Source: Treponema denticola
GTDB taxonomy: Bacteria > Spirochaetota > Spirochaetia > Treponematales > Breznakiellaceae
DNA: 49,411 nt
NCBI GenBank assembly: GCA_020719845.1
Contig: DYPP01000011.1
Location: 1 to 49,411, forward strand
Direction of reading: 5' to 3'
Below the pieces are notes generated by a model. That model had not been told where the DNA came from. It worked only from the letters and a program-made list of their open reading frames with translations, and ran no database searches. The first letter of the stretch is position 1. Each line of letters opens with the position of its first letter. A program made the translations under genes and the position numbers. Shown here piece by piece: positions 16,539 through 25,554 of this stretch.

Positions 16539-18203
16539 ATGTTGAATTTACACCATTATCAATGGTCGCGCAAGCCCTTAAATACTTTTTATATCTATTC
16601 TTTTTTATCTATATACTTTTTTTTCAATATGTCCATACTGACATACTACCCCTTCGTGCACAGCGACGAAGCTTGGCTCAGCGGCCTGAGCCGCGCCTGG
16701 CTGCGCGAAGCCTCGGTCACGGTGACCGAACCGTTCTTCGACCTCTATCCCCGGGCGCCCCACGCCCTGAAAATCATTTTCCACGGTATTCAGGCCGCCT
16801 TTTTCAGCGTCGCGGGTTACGGAATATTCCAGGCCAGGCTGGTTTCGCTCCTTTTCGGCCTGGGCTCCCTGGCGCTCTTCTACCGGCTGACGACACGGCT
16901 GACGGCGCGCGACATGTCGGGGCGCGCACCGGAAATAAACCGGAACGGATACGCCGGCCTGTTCACCACCCTGCTGGCGCTGGACCCGCAGTTCATCGCC
17001 GCCGCCCACCTGGGACGGCAGGAAATCCTGCTTGTGTTCCTGCTGCTGGCCGGCTTGAACGTGTGGTCGGCGGAACCGCCCCCGGGCGGCGGCTTCAGGC
17101 GGGGGCTCCTGACCGGCGGCGTCGTGGCCGTCGGGATCGGCGTGCATCCGGCCATCTTTCTGGTCGCCGCGGCGCTGGCCGGTGCCCTGCTGGTCTCCCG
17201 ACGCCGCTTTGCCGCCCTGGGCGGCCTGGCGCTGGTTTCCGCCGCCGGCGCCCTGCTGTTCGTCCTGCTGAGTTGGGGCATGAATCCCGATTTTTTCCGG
17301 GACTACGCGGCTTTCGGGGATGCCGTCGAAGTCGGCGTGCCCGGGTACATCAAGCTGGTCCGGTTCCCCGATTATTACCAAAAAATCTGGTTCCGCCATT
17401 CGGGCACCTATTTTATCCCGGAGCTGCGCCCTCTTTTTCCCTTCTACCTTTTTGCCCCTGTGCTCAGCACCGCCCTGGGCTTTTGGCGCCGCGACCGAAA
17501 CCTGCTGCTGCCCGGCCTGGCCCTGGCGGCCTTCAACGTCGCCCTGATCATCCTGGGCAAGTACGGACCGCCGCTCTTCGCGCTGCAGCTGCCGCTCTGC
17601 TACCTGGCCGCCGCCCTGGTCTACGCCCAGGTCTTCAGCCGCTCCGACGCCCCGACGCGGCGCGTCGCGGGGGCGGCGGTCGGCGTCGCCCTGGCGCTGC
17701 TGGTGGGCGGCAGCGCGGCGTACAACCTGACGGAGGCCCCCCGGCGTAAAACGGAAACCTACGCCGCCTACGCCGCGTCGATCCGGGACGCGCTGGCGCC
17801 GGAAATCGCGCTGTTCCCGGCCCGGAACGAACCGATCCGCGTGCTGGGCAACCTGAACGCCGAGTACGCCCTGCCCTACGCCGGCCTGCTGGACTTCCGG
17901 AACCTGGACCATCTTGAAAAGACGGGAATCGACTTCGCGGCCTATATCCGCAGCCGGGGGATTACGCATATCCTCTATCCGGAAGAGATGGATGTGATCT
18001 ACCGGGAACGGCCGGTCTGGAATATCCTGTACGGCAACGTCGCCGCCTACTACGCCGACCTGCGCCGCTTCGTGGACGGCCGGTGCCTGCGGGTGGCGAG
18101 CTTCGCTTCCCCGCGCTACGGGATGCGGATCGTGGCCTACAGCGGAAAAAAGGCCTGGAAGGTCACGCTGTACCGCGTTCAAAGCGACGCCGGAGATCCC
18201 TGA
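16539..18203 (+). CDS. GT39/ArnT-type membrane glycosyltransferase
   Basis: The 554-aa protein is a GT-C membrane enzyme. The first membrane segment (about residues 16-36) is followed by the acidic HSDEAW motif with D43-E44, the catalytic pair of PMT/ArnT-type transferases that use a polyprenyl-phosphate sugar donor. Many further membrane segments follow, and the last 160 residues form a mostly soluble domain. It would act on the periplasmic side of the inner membrane. The gene is preceded by hairpin element A and a leaderless-type promoter. Its 3' end overlaps the ABC ATPase gene on the other strand by 41 bp. It lies 2.5 kb from a GT2-ATP-grasp gene and two ArnE/ArnF-like genes, a possible functional link. 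Confidence 0.7.
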   Translation: MLNLHHYQWSRKPLNTFYIYSFLSIYFFFNMSILTYYPFVHSDEAWLSGLSRAWLREASVTVTEPFFDLYPRAPHALKIIFHGIQAAFFSVAGYGIFQARLVSLLFGLGSLALFYRLTTRLTARDMSGRAPEINRNGYAGLFTTLLALDPQFIAAAHLGRQEILLVFLLLAGLNVWSAEPPPGGGFRRGLLTGGVVAVGIGVHPAIFLVAAALAGALLVSRRRFAALGGLALVSAAGALLFVLLSWGMNPDFFRDYAAFGDAVEVGVPGYIKLVRFPDYYQKIWFRHSGTYFIPELRPLFPFYLFAPVLSTALGFWRRDRNLLLPGLALAAFNVALIILGKYGPPLFALQLPLCYLAAALVYAQVFSRSDAPTRRVAGAAVGVALALLVGGSAAYNLTEAPRRKTETYAAYAASIRDALAPEIALFPARNEPIRVLGNLNAEYALPYAGLLDFRNLDHLEKTGIDFAAYIRSRGITHILYPEEMDVIYRERPVWNILYGNVAAYYADLRRFVDGRCLRVASFASPRYGMRIVAYSGKKAWKVTLYRVQSDAGDP

Positions 18204-18945
18204 GCAGCACCAGGGCTTCCGGCGTATCCAGGTCGCGCAGCGCCGTCCCCGGCGGCAAAATACGTTCCATCCCGCCGGCGCCGCCGATGCCGCGGCCGGG
18301 ATGCATGAACCAGATTTCGGCGCCCATGCGCAGGGCTTCCCGCAGGTCGTGGGTGACGAAAAGGACGCTGGATCCGTGCCGCCGCCAGCTTTCCACCAGC
18401 AGTTCCTGCAGGCCTTCCCGGCTGAAGGCGTCCAGGCTGGCGAAGGGCTCGTCCAGCAGCAGCAGCGGGGCGCGGACCGCCAGCGCCCGGGCCAGGACCG
18501 CCCGCTGCTTCATGCCGCCGGACAGTTGGTGGGGAAAAGCGTCCAACCGGTCGCCGAGGCCGACCTGGACCAAAGCCGCCCGGGCGCGGTCTTCCGCCTC
18601 CGAACGGGGGCAGGCTTCGGGACCCCAGACCAGGGGCAGGGCGGTGTTGCCCAGCAGCCGCAGCCAGGGAAAAAGCTGATCCTGTTCCTGGTAGATCAGC
18701 AGGCGCCGCCGGTCGGGCCGCCGGACGGCTTGGCCTGAAAAAAGGACCGCCCCGGAACGGGGCAACAAAAAACCTGCGGCCAGCCGCAGCAGCGTGCTCT
18801 TGCCGCAGCCGCTGGGGCCGAGCAGGACCGCGAAAGACCCCGGCTCCAGGGTGATCGAGAGCCGCTGAAACAGCGCCGTCCCGGTGCCGTAGCCGAAAGT
18901 GAGTTCCCGGAATTCGATCCGTCCGCCATCCGTCCGGGTATTCAT
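18163..18945 (-). CDS. ABC transporter ATPase, SsuB/TauB type
   Basis: This 260-aa ATPase has Walker A GPSGCGKS, a Q-loop (YQEQD), signature LSGGMKQR, Walker B LLLLDEP and the switch histidine in VTHDLREAL. It belongs to the nitrate/sulfonate/taurine importer class and powers the permease encoded just upstream, with which it overlaps by 4 bases (18942-18945). It is the last gene of a long minus-strand run. Its end overlaps the end of the GT39 gene by 41 bp, so read-through from either side would create antisense RNA. Confidence 0.88.
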   Translation of the reverse strand: MNTRTDGGRIEFRELTFGYGTGTALFQRLSITLEPGSFAVLLGPSGCGKSTLLRLAAGFLLPRSGAVLFSGQAVRRPDRRRLLIYQEQDQLFPWLRLLGNTALPLVWGPEACPRSEAEDRARAALVQVGLGDRLDAFPHQLSGGMKQRAVLARALAVRAPLLLLDEPFASLDAFSREGLQELLVESWRRHGSSVLFVTHDLREALRMGAEIWFMHPGRGIGGAGGMERILPPGTALRDLDTPEALVLLRDLRRRFERGTA

Positions 18946-19697
18946 CGTGTTGTCCGACCCCAGCGGCGGGCGGTATACCGTTCCAGGGTACCGAAGAGCA
19001 GGGCGTCCATCGCCACCCCGGCCAGCATCACCAGCAACAGCCCGGCGTACAAGCCGGGGCTATCCATATACACCCGGCGTTCGAACAGGTACCAGCCGAT
19101 GCCGCCGTACAGCCCCGCCGCGCCGAAGACCATCTCCGCGGCGATCAGCGCCCGCCAGCCCCGGGCCCAGGCGGTCCGGAGTCCGGCGAGCAGACTGGGG
19201 AACACCGCGGGCACCAGCACGTGCAGCAGGGTGCCCCGGCGCCGCAGTTCCCAGTTGCGCGTCATTTCCCGGTAGCGGCCGGGAATTTCATCCAGGGCGG
19301 ACTGCAGGTTGAGGTACACCGGCCAGAGCGCGGCGTGGACGATGACCAGCAGGACCGCGGGGGTGCCCGTCCCCGCCCAGAGCACGACCAGGGGCAGCAG
19401 GGCGATGCCCGGCAGGGGATGCAGCAGGGTCGTGAGCAGCCCCACGACGTCCCGGGACCGGCGGCCGACCGCTGCGGCGAACGCCAGCAGGACGGCGAAA
19501 AAGGCCCCCGCCAGGGTTCCGGCGCCGACCAGGGCCAGGGAAAACGCCAGCTGCCGCAGCAGGGTCCCGTGCAGCAGGTCCCGGCCCAGCGCCGCCAGGA
19601 TCAGCTGCAGGCGGGGGATCAAGATCGGGGAAACCCGGCCGCTGGAGGCCAGCGCCTGCCAGCCGGCCAGGAACAGGGCCGCCAGCAGCACCCTCAC
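18942..19697 (-). CDS. ABC transporter permease, SsuC/TauC type
   Basis: This inner-membrane permease has about 251 residues with six hydrophobic segments and the cytoplasmic coupling sequence EIPGRYREMTRNWELRRRG. I chose the GTG at 19697, which gives the common 4-base GTGA overlap with the binding-protein gene and has GGGAG upstream; an ATG at 19727 would add ten residues. It pairs with the ATPase and binding lipoprotein on either side. The family imports sulfonates, nitrate, taurine, pyrimidines or thiamine precursors, and the sequence alone does not decide among these. Confidence 0.82.
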   Translation of the reverse strand: MRVLLAALFLAGWQALASSGRVSPILIPRLQLILAALGRDLLHGTLLRQLAFSLALVGAGTLAGAFFAVLLAFAAAVGRRSRDVVGLLTTLLHPLPGIALLPLVVLWAGTGTPAVLLVIVHAALWPVYLNLQSALDEIPGRYREMTRNWELRRRGTLLHVLVPAVFPSLLAGLRTAWARGWRALIAAEMVFGAAGLYGGIGWYLFERRVYMDSPGLYAGLLLVMLAGVAMDALLFGTLERYTARRWGRTTR

Positions 19698-20674
19698 TGC
19701 GGCGGCTCCCGGACGGCGGGGTCCCAAAAGAGGGCGTCGCCGTCATCGAAGTCTTGCGGCAGATAGGCCGTGGCGGTCATAAAATCCACAAATCGCTCCA
19801 CCCCGCACACGGCTTCGCCGTATTCGTTGCCCGCTTCGGTGAGCAGGGTCCTGATCGTCTGGGCGTCCAGGTCGTAGATCGGGGCCAGCAGGCGGGCGCT
19901 GCGGTCCGGCTCGGCGCGCACAAAGGCGATGCCCCGGCGGATGCCCGCCAGGAAGGCCTGGTATTCCCGGGGCCGCCTGCGGGCCAGCTCTTCGGTCGCC
20001 ACGGTGACGATGAAGGTAAAGGGGCCGCCGAAGCATTCGTCCCCGCGGATCACTTCCCGGACGCCGGCCTGCCGCAGCTCCAGGGCCAGGTAGGGCGGCG
20101 CGCTGAAGTGGGCGGCGATTTCCCTTCCCGCCAGCAGGGCCTGGGTGGCGTCGGGATGGCTCAGGGTCACCAGCTGCCGGTCGAAACGCCGGGGGTCCCC
20201 CAGCTGCCGCTCCGCCCCCATGGCCAGCAGGATGTGCTGGATGCTGCCCGGCTGGGGCAGGGCGATGCGGTCCTCGGGTCGGATGTCGGCCAGGCTGCGG
20301 ATGTGGTCCCGGCCGGTCACCAGGGCCAGGGGAGACCGGTTGAGCCCGGCGGCGATGCGCCAGTCCATGCCCCCGGCCTTGCTGATCAGGTAGGGCGGTA
20401 TGCCCATGAAGGCCGCGTCCACCCGGCCGGCCACGGCGGCTTCCCGGATGGTGGCCGTGTTGGCCAGCCGCAGCCATTCGACCCGGGTGTCCAGGCCCGC
20501 CTGCTCAAGGGCTTCTTCGACAAAACCGAGTTCCCGGGCGATGGTGACCGGCGCGTAGGCCAGCCCGAACTGTTCGGCCACGCGCAGCGCCGTCGGCTTC
20601 TTGCCGCAGGAGGCAAGCATCGACAACAATACAAGACCGGGGAAAAACAGGAAAGCAGGGCGCCGTTGGGGCAT
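19694..20674 (-). CDS. ABC transporter substrate-binding lipoprotein, SsuA/NMT1 type
   Basis: The 326-aa lipoprotein has a lipobox ending at Cys23 (MLASC). Then comes an NMT1/SsuA-like fold: LAYAPVTIARELGFVEEAL near the start and GRVDAAFMGIPPYL further on are typical. The start at 20674 is supported by GGAGG a few bases upstream and by the correctly placed signal; the frame is open for another 30 codons. It follows the GT2-ATP-grasp gene by only 19 nt, so it is probably in the same transcript. Ligand unknown; a sulfonate or other small organic anion is the family default. Confidence 0.82.
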   Translation of the reverse strand: MPQRRPAFLFFPGLVLLSMLASCGKKPTALRVAEQFGLAYAPVTIARELGFVEEALEQAGLDTRVEWLRLANTATIREAAVAGRVDAAFMGIPPYLISKAGGMDWRIAAGLNRSPLALVTGRDHIRSLADIRPEDRIALPQPGSIQHILLAMGAERQLGDPRRFDRQLVTLSHPDATQALLAGREIAAHFSAPPYLALELRQAGVREVIRGDECFGGPFTFIVTVATEELARRRPREYQAFLAGIRRGIAFVRAEPDRSARLLAPIYDLDAQTIRTLLTEAGNEYGEAVCGVERFVDFMTATAYLPQDFDDGDALFWDPAVREPPQ

Positions 20675-20693
20675 GGATCCTCCGGGAAACGAA

Positions 20694-22742
20694 CTAACGC
20701 CGGTGCAGGGCGGCGGCGGGCAAAGCGCGCACCAGATTTTCGCCCGAATCGCCGCGAACTTCAAGGGTGTCGTAGAAGGCGCGGACGCGCCGGTTGATCC
20801 GGCTCCGGTGGCGGGCGACGACGATGCCCCAGGCGGCGCGGCCGGTGGAATTGACCAGCGGGCCGATCTCGGCGCCCGGCGCCAGCAGGTAGTCGGCGTC
20901 CACCACCCCGGGCAGGGAAGTCAGGCGCTCCCGCTCCCCTACCCGCCGGACCCTTCCTTCCCGGGCAAAAACCAGCAGCACCGTGGCGTAGCCCGGGGCC
21001 GGCCAGAGGCGGGCCGCCCGATCCAGGGCCGCCGCCGAAGCGGGGCTCAGTACGCCTTCCAGGGCCAGCTCCAGCTGCAGGTCCAGCAGGTCGACGCCGG
21101 TCAGCCGGGGCACCAGGACTTCCTCATACGCGCCGCCGATGCGGCCGGCGACTTCGTTGATCACCACGCCTTCGGCGCCGACCAGCAGCTGGACGTACAC
21201 CGGCCCCTGCCGAATGCCGAATCCGGCGACGAAGCGGCGGCAGATAGCCAGGATTTCTTGGCCATAGGCCTTGAAATGCCGGGACGGATAGCGGTGGGCC
21301 GGACAGATGCCGATGTGCGGTCCGGAGCTCATCGTAGCCCGGTCGGTCAGCAGCAGGGGGTAGAGGATGCCCTGGTGAACCCAGCCGCTGAAAGTGACTT
21401 CTTCCGCGGGATAAAAGCGTTCCAGCATAGCCTGATCCTGCCGGCTGCAGGCCAGGGTCTCGGGCAGATACCCGAAGAGCTCCGCGTCGCTGTGCACCAA
21501 GAAAATGCCCCGCTGGCCCTGGCTGTCCACGGGTTTGACCACCGCCGCACCGCCTATAGCCAGGGCGGCGACGGGGTTCGCGCCCGCGTCCGCCGGCCCC
21601 ACCAGGCGCCAGGACAGCGTGGGCAGGCCCAGTTCATCCAGCAGCCGCTTCATGACCGCCTTGTCGGTCACCGCCCGGGCCAGCGGATAGGCCAGGGCCC
21701 CGCCCAGGCCGAAGGCTTCGGCCACCGCCGCCACGGTCAGCACGGGCTGATCCGTCCCGGCGGTGGCCGCGCCGTCGATCCGGAAGCCCGCCGCGGCGGC
21801 CCGCCGGAGCGCGGCCACCGTTCCCGGCGGATCAAAGGTGTCGGCTTCGATAAAATGGGGCACAAGGGCCGCGCCCGGCGCCTGACGGTCCCGATCACTG
21901 ACCGCGACGGTCAAGCCCTGATCCCGGGCGCGGCGGATCAAGCCCAGCTGGCCCCGCCCGGCGCCGACGACCAGCAGCGTGCCCGACCGCTTCCGGATAT
22001 CCCGGACCGGGGCCCGGCCCAGGCCGCCTGAGAGCCGGCGCAGCGCCGGAGGGAAAAGGGGCAGGTACAGAGCCAGGGACCCCAGCGACCGGACCAGGGA
22101 CCAGGCGCGGTGCCGGCTCGGCGCAGGAGTCCCGGACTGAGCCGCGCCGGGGGCTTCCGTCAAGGGCACCGACCGGGCCCGGTCGGCGCGGCGCGCCAAT
22201 TCCACCGAAAGGTAGGCGCACGAACCCGGATCAGACAGCAGGGCCGCGGCGCAGGGCCGGGTGAACAGGCGGAAGCTGGAGGGCACCAGGTCCGGCGCGG
22301 TCCGGGCCACCCGGCGGAACAGGGCGCTGCGCAAGCGGCCGCCCAGGTTCCGGCCGGCGGATCGGCCGGCGGTCGGCGGCAGGGCGAACAGCAGGTCCCC
22401 GCCGGCCAGGCTGCGGTCCAGCAGGTTCAAAAGTCCGGGGAGCGCCGCGGGAGGATGGCCGAAGTCGTCGTCCAGGGTGACCAGCAGGTCCCCCCGGGCG
22501 GCGGCCAGGGCACGGAGCGTCGCCCGCTGCTGGCCGTTCCGCCGACGGAGCACGATCAGGCGCTGCACCGTTCCCGCCGCCAGCAGGGGCTGAAGCCGGG
22601 CTTCGCTGTCGTCCGTCGAGCCGTCCAGCACGACGATGATTTCCCGCTCCTCGCCGCTAGAGTCCAGCACCGCCGCAGTCGCGGCGCAGAGGGCCGGCAG
22701 GGTCGCCGCGCCGTTGCAGCTGGGAATGCAGACCGAAATCAT
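20694..22742 (-). CDS. Fusion of GT2 glycosyltransferase and ATP-grasp ligase
   Basis: This 682-aa protein has two enzymes in one chain. Residues 1-240 form a GT2 glycosyltransferase of the polyprenyl-phosphate sugar transferase type: ISVCIPSCN start, VVLDGSTDD and the DxD-containing DDDFGHPP at 91-98. One hydrophobic stretch lies at about 218-235. Residues 254-302 form a Rossmann-like pre-ATP-grasp domain (LLVVGAGRGQLGL). Residues 350-560 form the ATP-grasp core, with VVKPVDSQGQRG at 401-412, EEVT at 447-450 and INEVAGRIGG at 528-537. ATP-grasp enzymes make acyl-phosphate intermediates and join carboxylates to amines or thiols. The start is the ATG at 22742, overlapping the upstream gene by ATGA. 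The longer frame to 23108 only shadows that neighbour. The combined reaction is unknown. Confidence 0.8.
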   Translation of the reverse strand: MISVCIPSCNGAATLPALCAATAAVLDSSGEEREIIVVLDGSTDDSEARLQPLLAAGTVQRLIVLRRRNGQQRATLRALAAARGDLLVTLDDDFGHPPAALPGLLNLLDRSLAGGDLLFALPPTAGRSAGRNLGGRLRSALFRRVARTAPDLVPSSFRLFTRPCAAALLSDPGSCAYLSVELARRADRARSVPLTEAPGAAQSGTPAPSRHRAWSLVRSLGSLALYLPLFPPALRRLSGGLGRAPVRDIRKRSGTLLVVGAGRGQLGLIRRARDQGLTVAVSDRDRQAPGAALVPHFIEADTFDPPGTVAALRRAAAAGFRIDGAATAGTDQPVLTVAAVAEAFGLGGALAYPLARAVTDKAVMKRLLDELGLPTLSWRLVGPADAGANPVAALAIGGAAVVKPVDSQGQRGIFLVHSDAELFGYLPETLACSRQDQAMLERFYPAEEVTFSGWVHQGILYPLLLTDRATMSSGPHIGICPAHRYPSRHFKAYGQEILAICRRFVAGFGIRQGPVYVQLLVGAEGVVINEVAGRIGGAYEEVLVPRLTGVDLLDLQLELALEGVLSPASAAALDRAARLWPAPGYATVLLVFAREGRVRRVGERERLTSLPGVVDADYLLAPGAEIGPLVNSTGRAAWGIVVARHRSRINRRVRAFYDTLEVRGDSGENLVRALPAAALHRR

Positions 22743-23092
22743 CGCCCGCCGCTCCAGACCAGAAAACCCGCCAGGATCAATAGCCCGCCGGCGTACTGCC
22801 TCAGGCGGATCCGTTCTTTGAGAAAGAACGCGCTTCCCATCATGACCAGGGGATAACTGAGCCCCGTAGCGGCGTAAGCCCGGGACAGCGCCGTTCCGGC
22901 AAGGACACGGGTATACAAGAGGGGAACCAGGGCCACGCAGGCCATGCCGGCCAGCAGAAAGGGGTTCAGCGCCCGGCGCAGAAAGCTCTTGTTCCCGACC
23001 GCTGCGGAATTCCGCCGGGTCCGGTCCGCCCCGGCCTTGACCAACAGCTGGCCTGCGGCGGAAAGCAGCACCACCAGCAGCAGGGGGTTCAT
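22739..23092 (-). CDS. Small EamA/ArnE-ArnF-like membrane protein (second of pair)
   Basis: This 117-aa protein has four hydrophobic segments and the C-terminal pattern of half-size EamA transporters (SRAYAATGLSYPLVMMGS and FFLKERIRLRQYAGGLLI). It resembles ArnE/ArnF, small proteins that flip undecaprenyl-phosphate-linked aminoarabinose across the inner membrane as a pair. A longer loop with RTRRNSAAVGNKS follows the first segment. Its start overlaps the partner's stop and its stop overlaps the glycosyltransferase start, each by 4 bases. A role in flipping the product of that enzyme is inferred from this coupling. Confidence 0.72.
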   Translation of the reverse strand: MNPLLLVVLLSAAGQLLVKAGADRTRRNSAAVGNKSFLRRALNPFLLAGMACVALVPLLYTRVLAGTALSRAYAATGLSYPLVMMGSAFFLKERIRLRQYAGGLLILAGFLVWSGGR

Positions 23093-23436
23093 CGGTCCGG
23101 CGCCTCAAGCCCGCCGGAAGCGATCAAGGCCACGCCGGCGCCGATCAGCGCCATGCCGGCCAGGCTCCGGGCGTCCAGGCTTTCGCCGAGCAGCAGCGCC
23201 GCCAGCAGGGGAACCAGACAGTAGGCCAGGCTCAGCACCGGGTAGGCCCGGGAAAGGGGGAAATTCCGCACGATCAGCACCCAACTCAGGCCGCGGAGCC
23301 CCAGAAATAGGTAGGCGCCCAGGGTGTAGACGTTCAGGGCGGAGGCGCCCGCCGCGATGGCCCGGCCGGACAGGGCGGCGGACAACTGGCCTGCGGACAG
23401 GAGCAGCAGGGGAATGATGAGTACCGGAACCGACAC
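23089..23436 (-). CDS. Small EamA/ArnE-ArnF-like membrane protein (first of pair)
   Basis: This 115-aa, four-segment membrane protein has the same fold as its neighbour, with SRAYPVLSLAYCLVPLLA and LGESLDARSLAGMALI as EamA hallmarks. It starts with GTG at 23436, 9 nt after the chemoreceptor gene's stop, with AGGGCG as a weak ribosome site. Two unequal half-transporters encoded together are the rule for heterodimeric ArnE/ArnF or EmrE-like pairs. The pair probably forms one flippase or small exporter. Confidence 0.7.
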   Translation of the reverse strand: MSVPVLIIPLLLLSAGQLSAALSGRAIAAGASALNVYTLGAYLFLGLRGLSWVLIVRNFPLSRAYPVLSLAYCLVPLLAALLLGESLDARSLAGMALIGAGVALIASGGLEAPDR

Positions 23437-23445
23437 GGGAACGCC

Positions 23446-25074
23446 CTAGGCTTCGCTGCCGGCCAGACTGCTGGTCCGGTGCAGTTTGGCCGCGTTTTCC
23501 CGGGCTTCCTCGCCGATCCGGCCTACGGCGTCCATCTCCGACAGAATGGCGGCGTCTTTTTCCCGGATCTGCTCCGCGTCGCCGCGCAGGGCGCCCAGGG
23601 CGCTGAGGGTGCTCTTCTGCAGGCTTTCCAGCGTTTTCTGGGCTTCGCCCATCTCGGAACCGCCGTTCTTGACCCGCACCGACATTTCGCTCAGCGTCCG
23701 CAGGGCTTCCAGAATCTGACGCCCGCCCTCGGCCAGCTCACCGGTGGCGGCGGTTATTTCCTGGAAGGCGTCGATGGCGCCGTTGATTTCGGTCCGGATT
23801 TCATGGAACGAATCCCGGGTCCGGCCGCTTTCGTCCGCCGCCCGGGTGATGATGGCGATGACTTCCTTGAGTTGGCGGCCGATCTCCTTGGCGTTTTTGC
23901 CGGAAGTGTCCGCCAGCTTGCGGATTTCTTCGGCCACCACGGCGAACCCCCGCCCCGCCTCGCCGGCGTGGGCGGCCTCGATGGCGGCGTTCATGGAAAG
24001 CAGGTTGGTGGAACCCGCGATGGCGTTGATCACCTTCACCATCTCCTGGATCGACCCGATGCTGCCTTCGATCTGGGCGATGTATTCCAGCAGGGATCCC
24101 AGGCGGATCATGCCGTCGTCGGTGGTGCCCGCCAGGATTTCCATCGCCGTCCGGCGCCGGGTAGCCGAATCGGCCACCGACCGGATGGAGGCCACCATCT
24201 GGTTGATGGAAGCCGAAGACTGGATCTGGGCCGCGGATTCTTCTTCAATGCTCCGGTTCAGGTCGCCCACCCGGTCGCCGATCCGTTCCGCCGCCGCAGT
24301 GGATTTTTGCGACGAGTTTTCCAGCTCGCCGACCCGGCTTTCGATGGCCCGGACGGCCACCGTGGCGTCCTCCGCCAGCCGCCGGATATCGACTACCCGC
24401 TGATTGAGGGTCCCCAGGGAACTCAGGTTGGATGCCGTACCCTGCACCACCCGGGAAAGCTGGTCCAGCCGCTGCTGGTTGAGGTTCCGCTCGGCGTGCA
24501 GCTCGCCGGTCAGCTGCTGGGCCAGGCCGGCGGCCTTGATGATGAAGAAGGAAGTCAGGCTGAACGTGGCCAGGCTCATCACCGTTTCCACCGCGATCTG
24601 GGCCAACTTCAGTCCCGCGGGCAACAGGCGCAACAGGCCGAACAGCGGCAGGGCCAGGGCGTAGACGACGGCCATCACCAGGGGCACGCGGGAATCCGGG
24701 AGCAGCAGGAGCGCCAGGGACAAGGCCAGAATATAGTACACCTGGTTGCGGAACAGCAGCATGGTCTCCGGCCGCGTCACGAGCAGGGACATGACCAGCA
24801 TCATCGCAAAGGTCGTCCCGACCACAATGCGGGAGGCAACGTGGTAGTGACCCCGGTACAGCACCAGCAGGGAGGTGATCATGACCACCAGCACGCCGGT
24901 TTCCAGCGCGGCGTTGACCGGATCGCCGCTCAGATAATCCGCCAGGGCGGTGATCGGCAGGATGACGATCACCAGCGCCAGTATCATCCGGAGCAGGGCG
25001 GCTTTCCGGCGTAGATCCGGGTCCTGGGTGGAAAAGCGTTCAAAAAAAGACCCCGGGGAAGCGCTAGCGGCCAT
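23446..25074 (-). CDS. Methyl-accepting chemotaxis protein
   Basis: This 542-aa receptor has a membrane region of about six hydrophobic segments (residues 27-182) and no large periplasmic sensor, then a long cytoplasmic coiled coil. The signalling tip at about 348-388 ([20 protein letters not shown] onwards, then [15 protein letters not shown]) contacts CheA and CheW. There is no canonical HAMP domain that I can pick out. The start at 25074 has GGAGG 5 nt upstream and its own promoter. The next gene begins 9 nt after its stop, so the receptor may be co-transcribed with the flippase-like genes. A membrane-embedded sensor suggests detection of energy state or a membrane-soluble cue. Confidence 0.88.
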   Translation of the reverse strand: MAASASPGSFFERFSTQDPDLRRKAALLRMILALVIVILPITALADYLSGDPVNAALETGVLVVMITSLLVLYRGHYHVASRIVVGTTFAMMLVMSLLVTRPETMLLFRNQVYYILALSLALLLLPDSRVPLVMAVVYALALPLFGLLRLLPAGLKLAQIAVETVMSLATFSLTSFFIIKAAGLAQQLTGELHAERNLNQQRLDQLSRVVQGTASNLSSLGTLNQRVVDIRRLAEDATVAVRAIESRVGELENSSQKSTAAAERIGDRVGDLNRSIEEESAAQIQSSASINQMVASIRSVADSATRRRTAMEILAGTTDDGMIRLGSLLEYIAQIEGSIGSIQEMVKVINAIAGSTNLLSMNAAIEAAHAGEAGRGFAVVAEEIRKLADTSGKNAKEIGRQLKEVIAIITRAADESGRTRDSFHEIRTEINGAIDAFQEITAATGELAEGGRQILEALRTLSEMSVRVKNGGSEMGEAQKTLESLQKSTLSALGALRGDAEQIREKDAAILSEMDAVGRIGEEARENAAKLHRTSSLAGSEA

Positions 25075-25088
25075 AGTATCCTCCGGTT

Positions 25089-25116
25089 CCAGTATACGTA
25101 CAAATCAGAGCCTTAC
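25089..25116 (-). promoter_or_regulatory. Promoter of the chemoreceptor operon
   Basis: On the minus strand TTGTAA (25111-25116) is followed after 16 nt by TATACT (25089-25094), then GGAGG and the ATG at 25074. It would drive the run from 25074 to 18163. Confidence 0.55.
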
Positions 25117-25140
25117 AAGGGTGTCGTCTTGCGTCAGCGG

Positions 25141-25542
25141 TCAGACAAAGCCCAGGGCAAAGTCGCCGATGATCTTGAAGCGGGGGCCGTCCCGGACTAC
25201 CCGCAGCGACCGTTCCGGAAAATAGCGGGGCAGCAGTTCCTGAATGGCTGCGGCGGATTCGGCCATCAGGTCTTCGTAGCGGGCGGCGTCCACCTTTTCC
25301 AGGGTGGCGATGCGCAGGGAGATGATGTAGCCCCGGCCCAGCTCGGTGCCGATGCCGGGGGTAAAGTCCGGGGCGATCTCGAAAAGGCCGTCCATCTCCG
25401 GGTCGGCGGTGGCTCCCCGGCGGGGCCGGTTGGGGTGCCGGGAAAAAGCGTCGCCCCAGCGATCCTCCAGACGGCGGTCGACTTCGGCGAACAGGGACCG
25501 CAGTTGGGCGTCGAAGGCCCGCAGCTTGGCGTGGCTGTACAT
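25141..25542 (-). CDS. Conserved-looking small protein downstream of lon
   Basis: I do not recognise this 133-aa protein. It is mixed alpha/beta by composition, has no signal peptide or membrane segment, and contains a basic stretch HPNRPRRGATADPEMDG and a C-terminal SLRVVRDGPRFKIIGDF. The gene starts 12 nt after lon stops, with AGGA some 10 nt before the ATG, so it is probably expressed with lon. Codon use is like its neighbours, which supports it being a real gene. A link with proteolysis rests only on position. Confidence 0.6.
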   Translation of the reverse strand: MYSHAKLRAFDAQLRSLFAEVDRRLEDRWGDAFSRHPNRPRRGATADPEMDGLFEIAPDFTPGIGTELGRGYIISLRIATLEKVDAARYEDLMAESAAAIQELLPRYFPERSLRVVRDGPRFKIIGDFALGFV

Positions 25543-25554
25543 GCGCCGCCGTTC

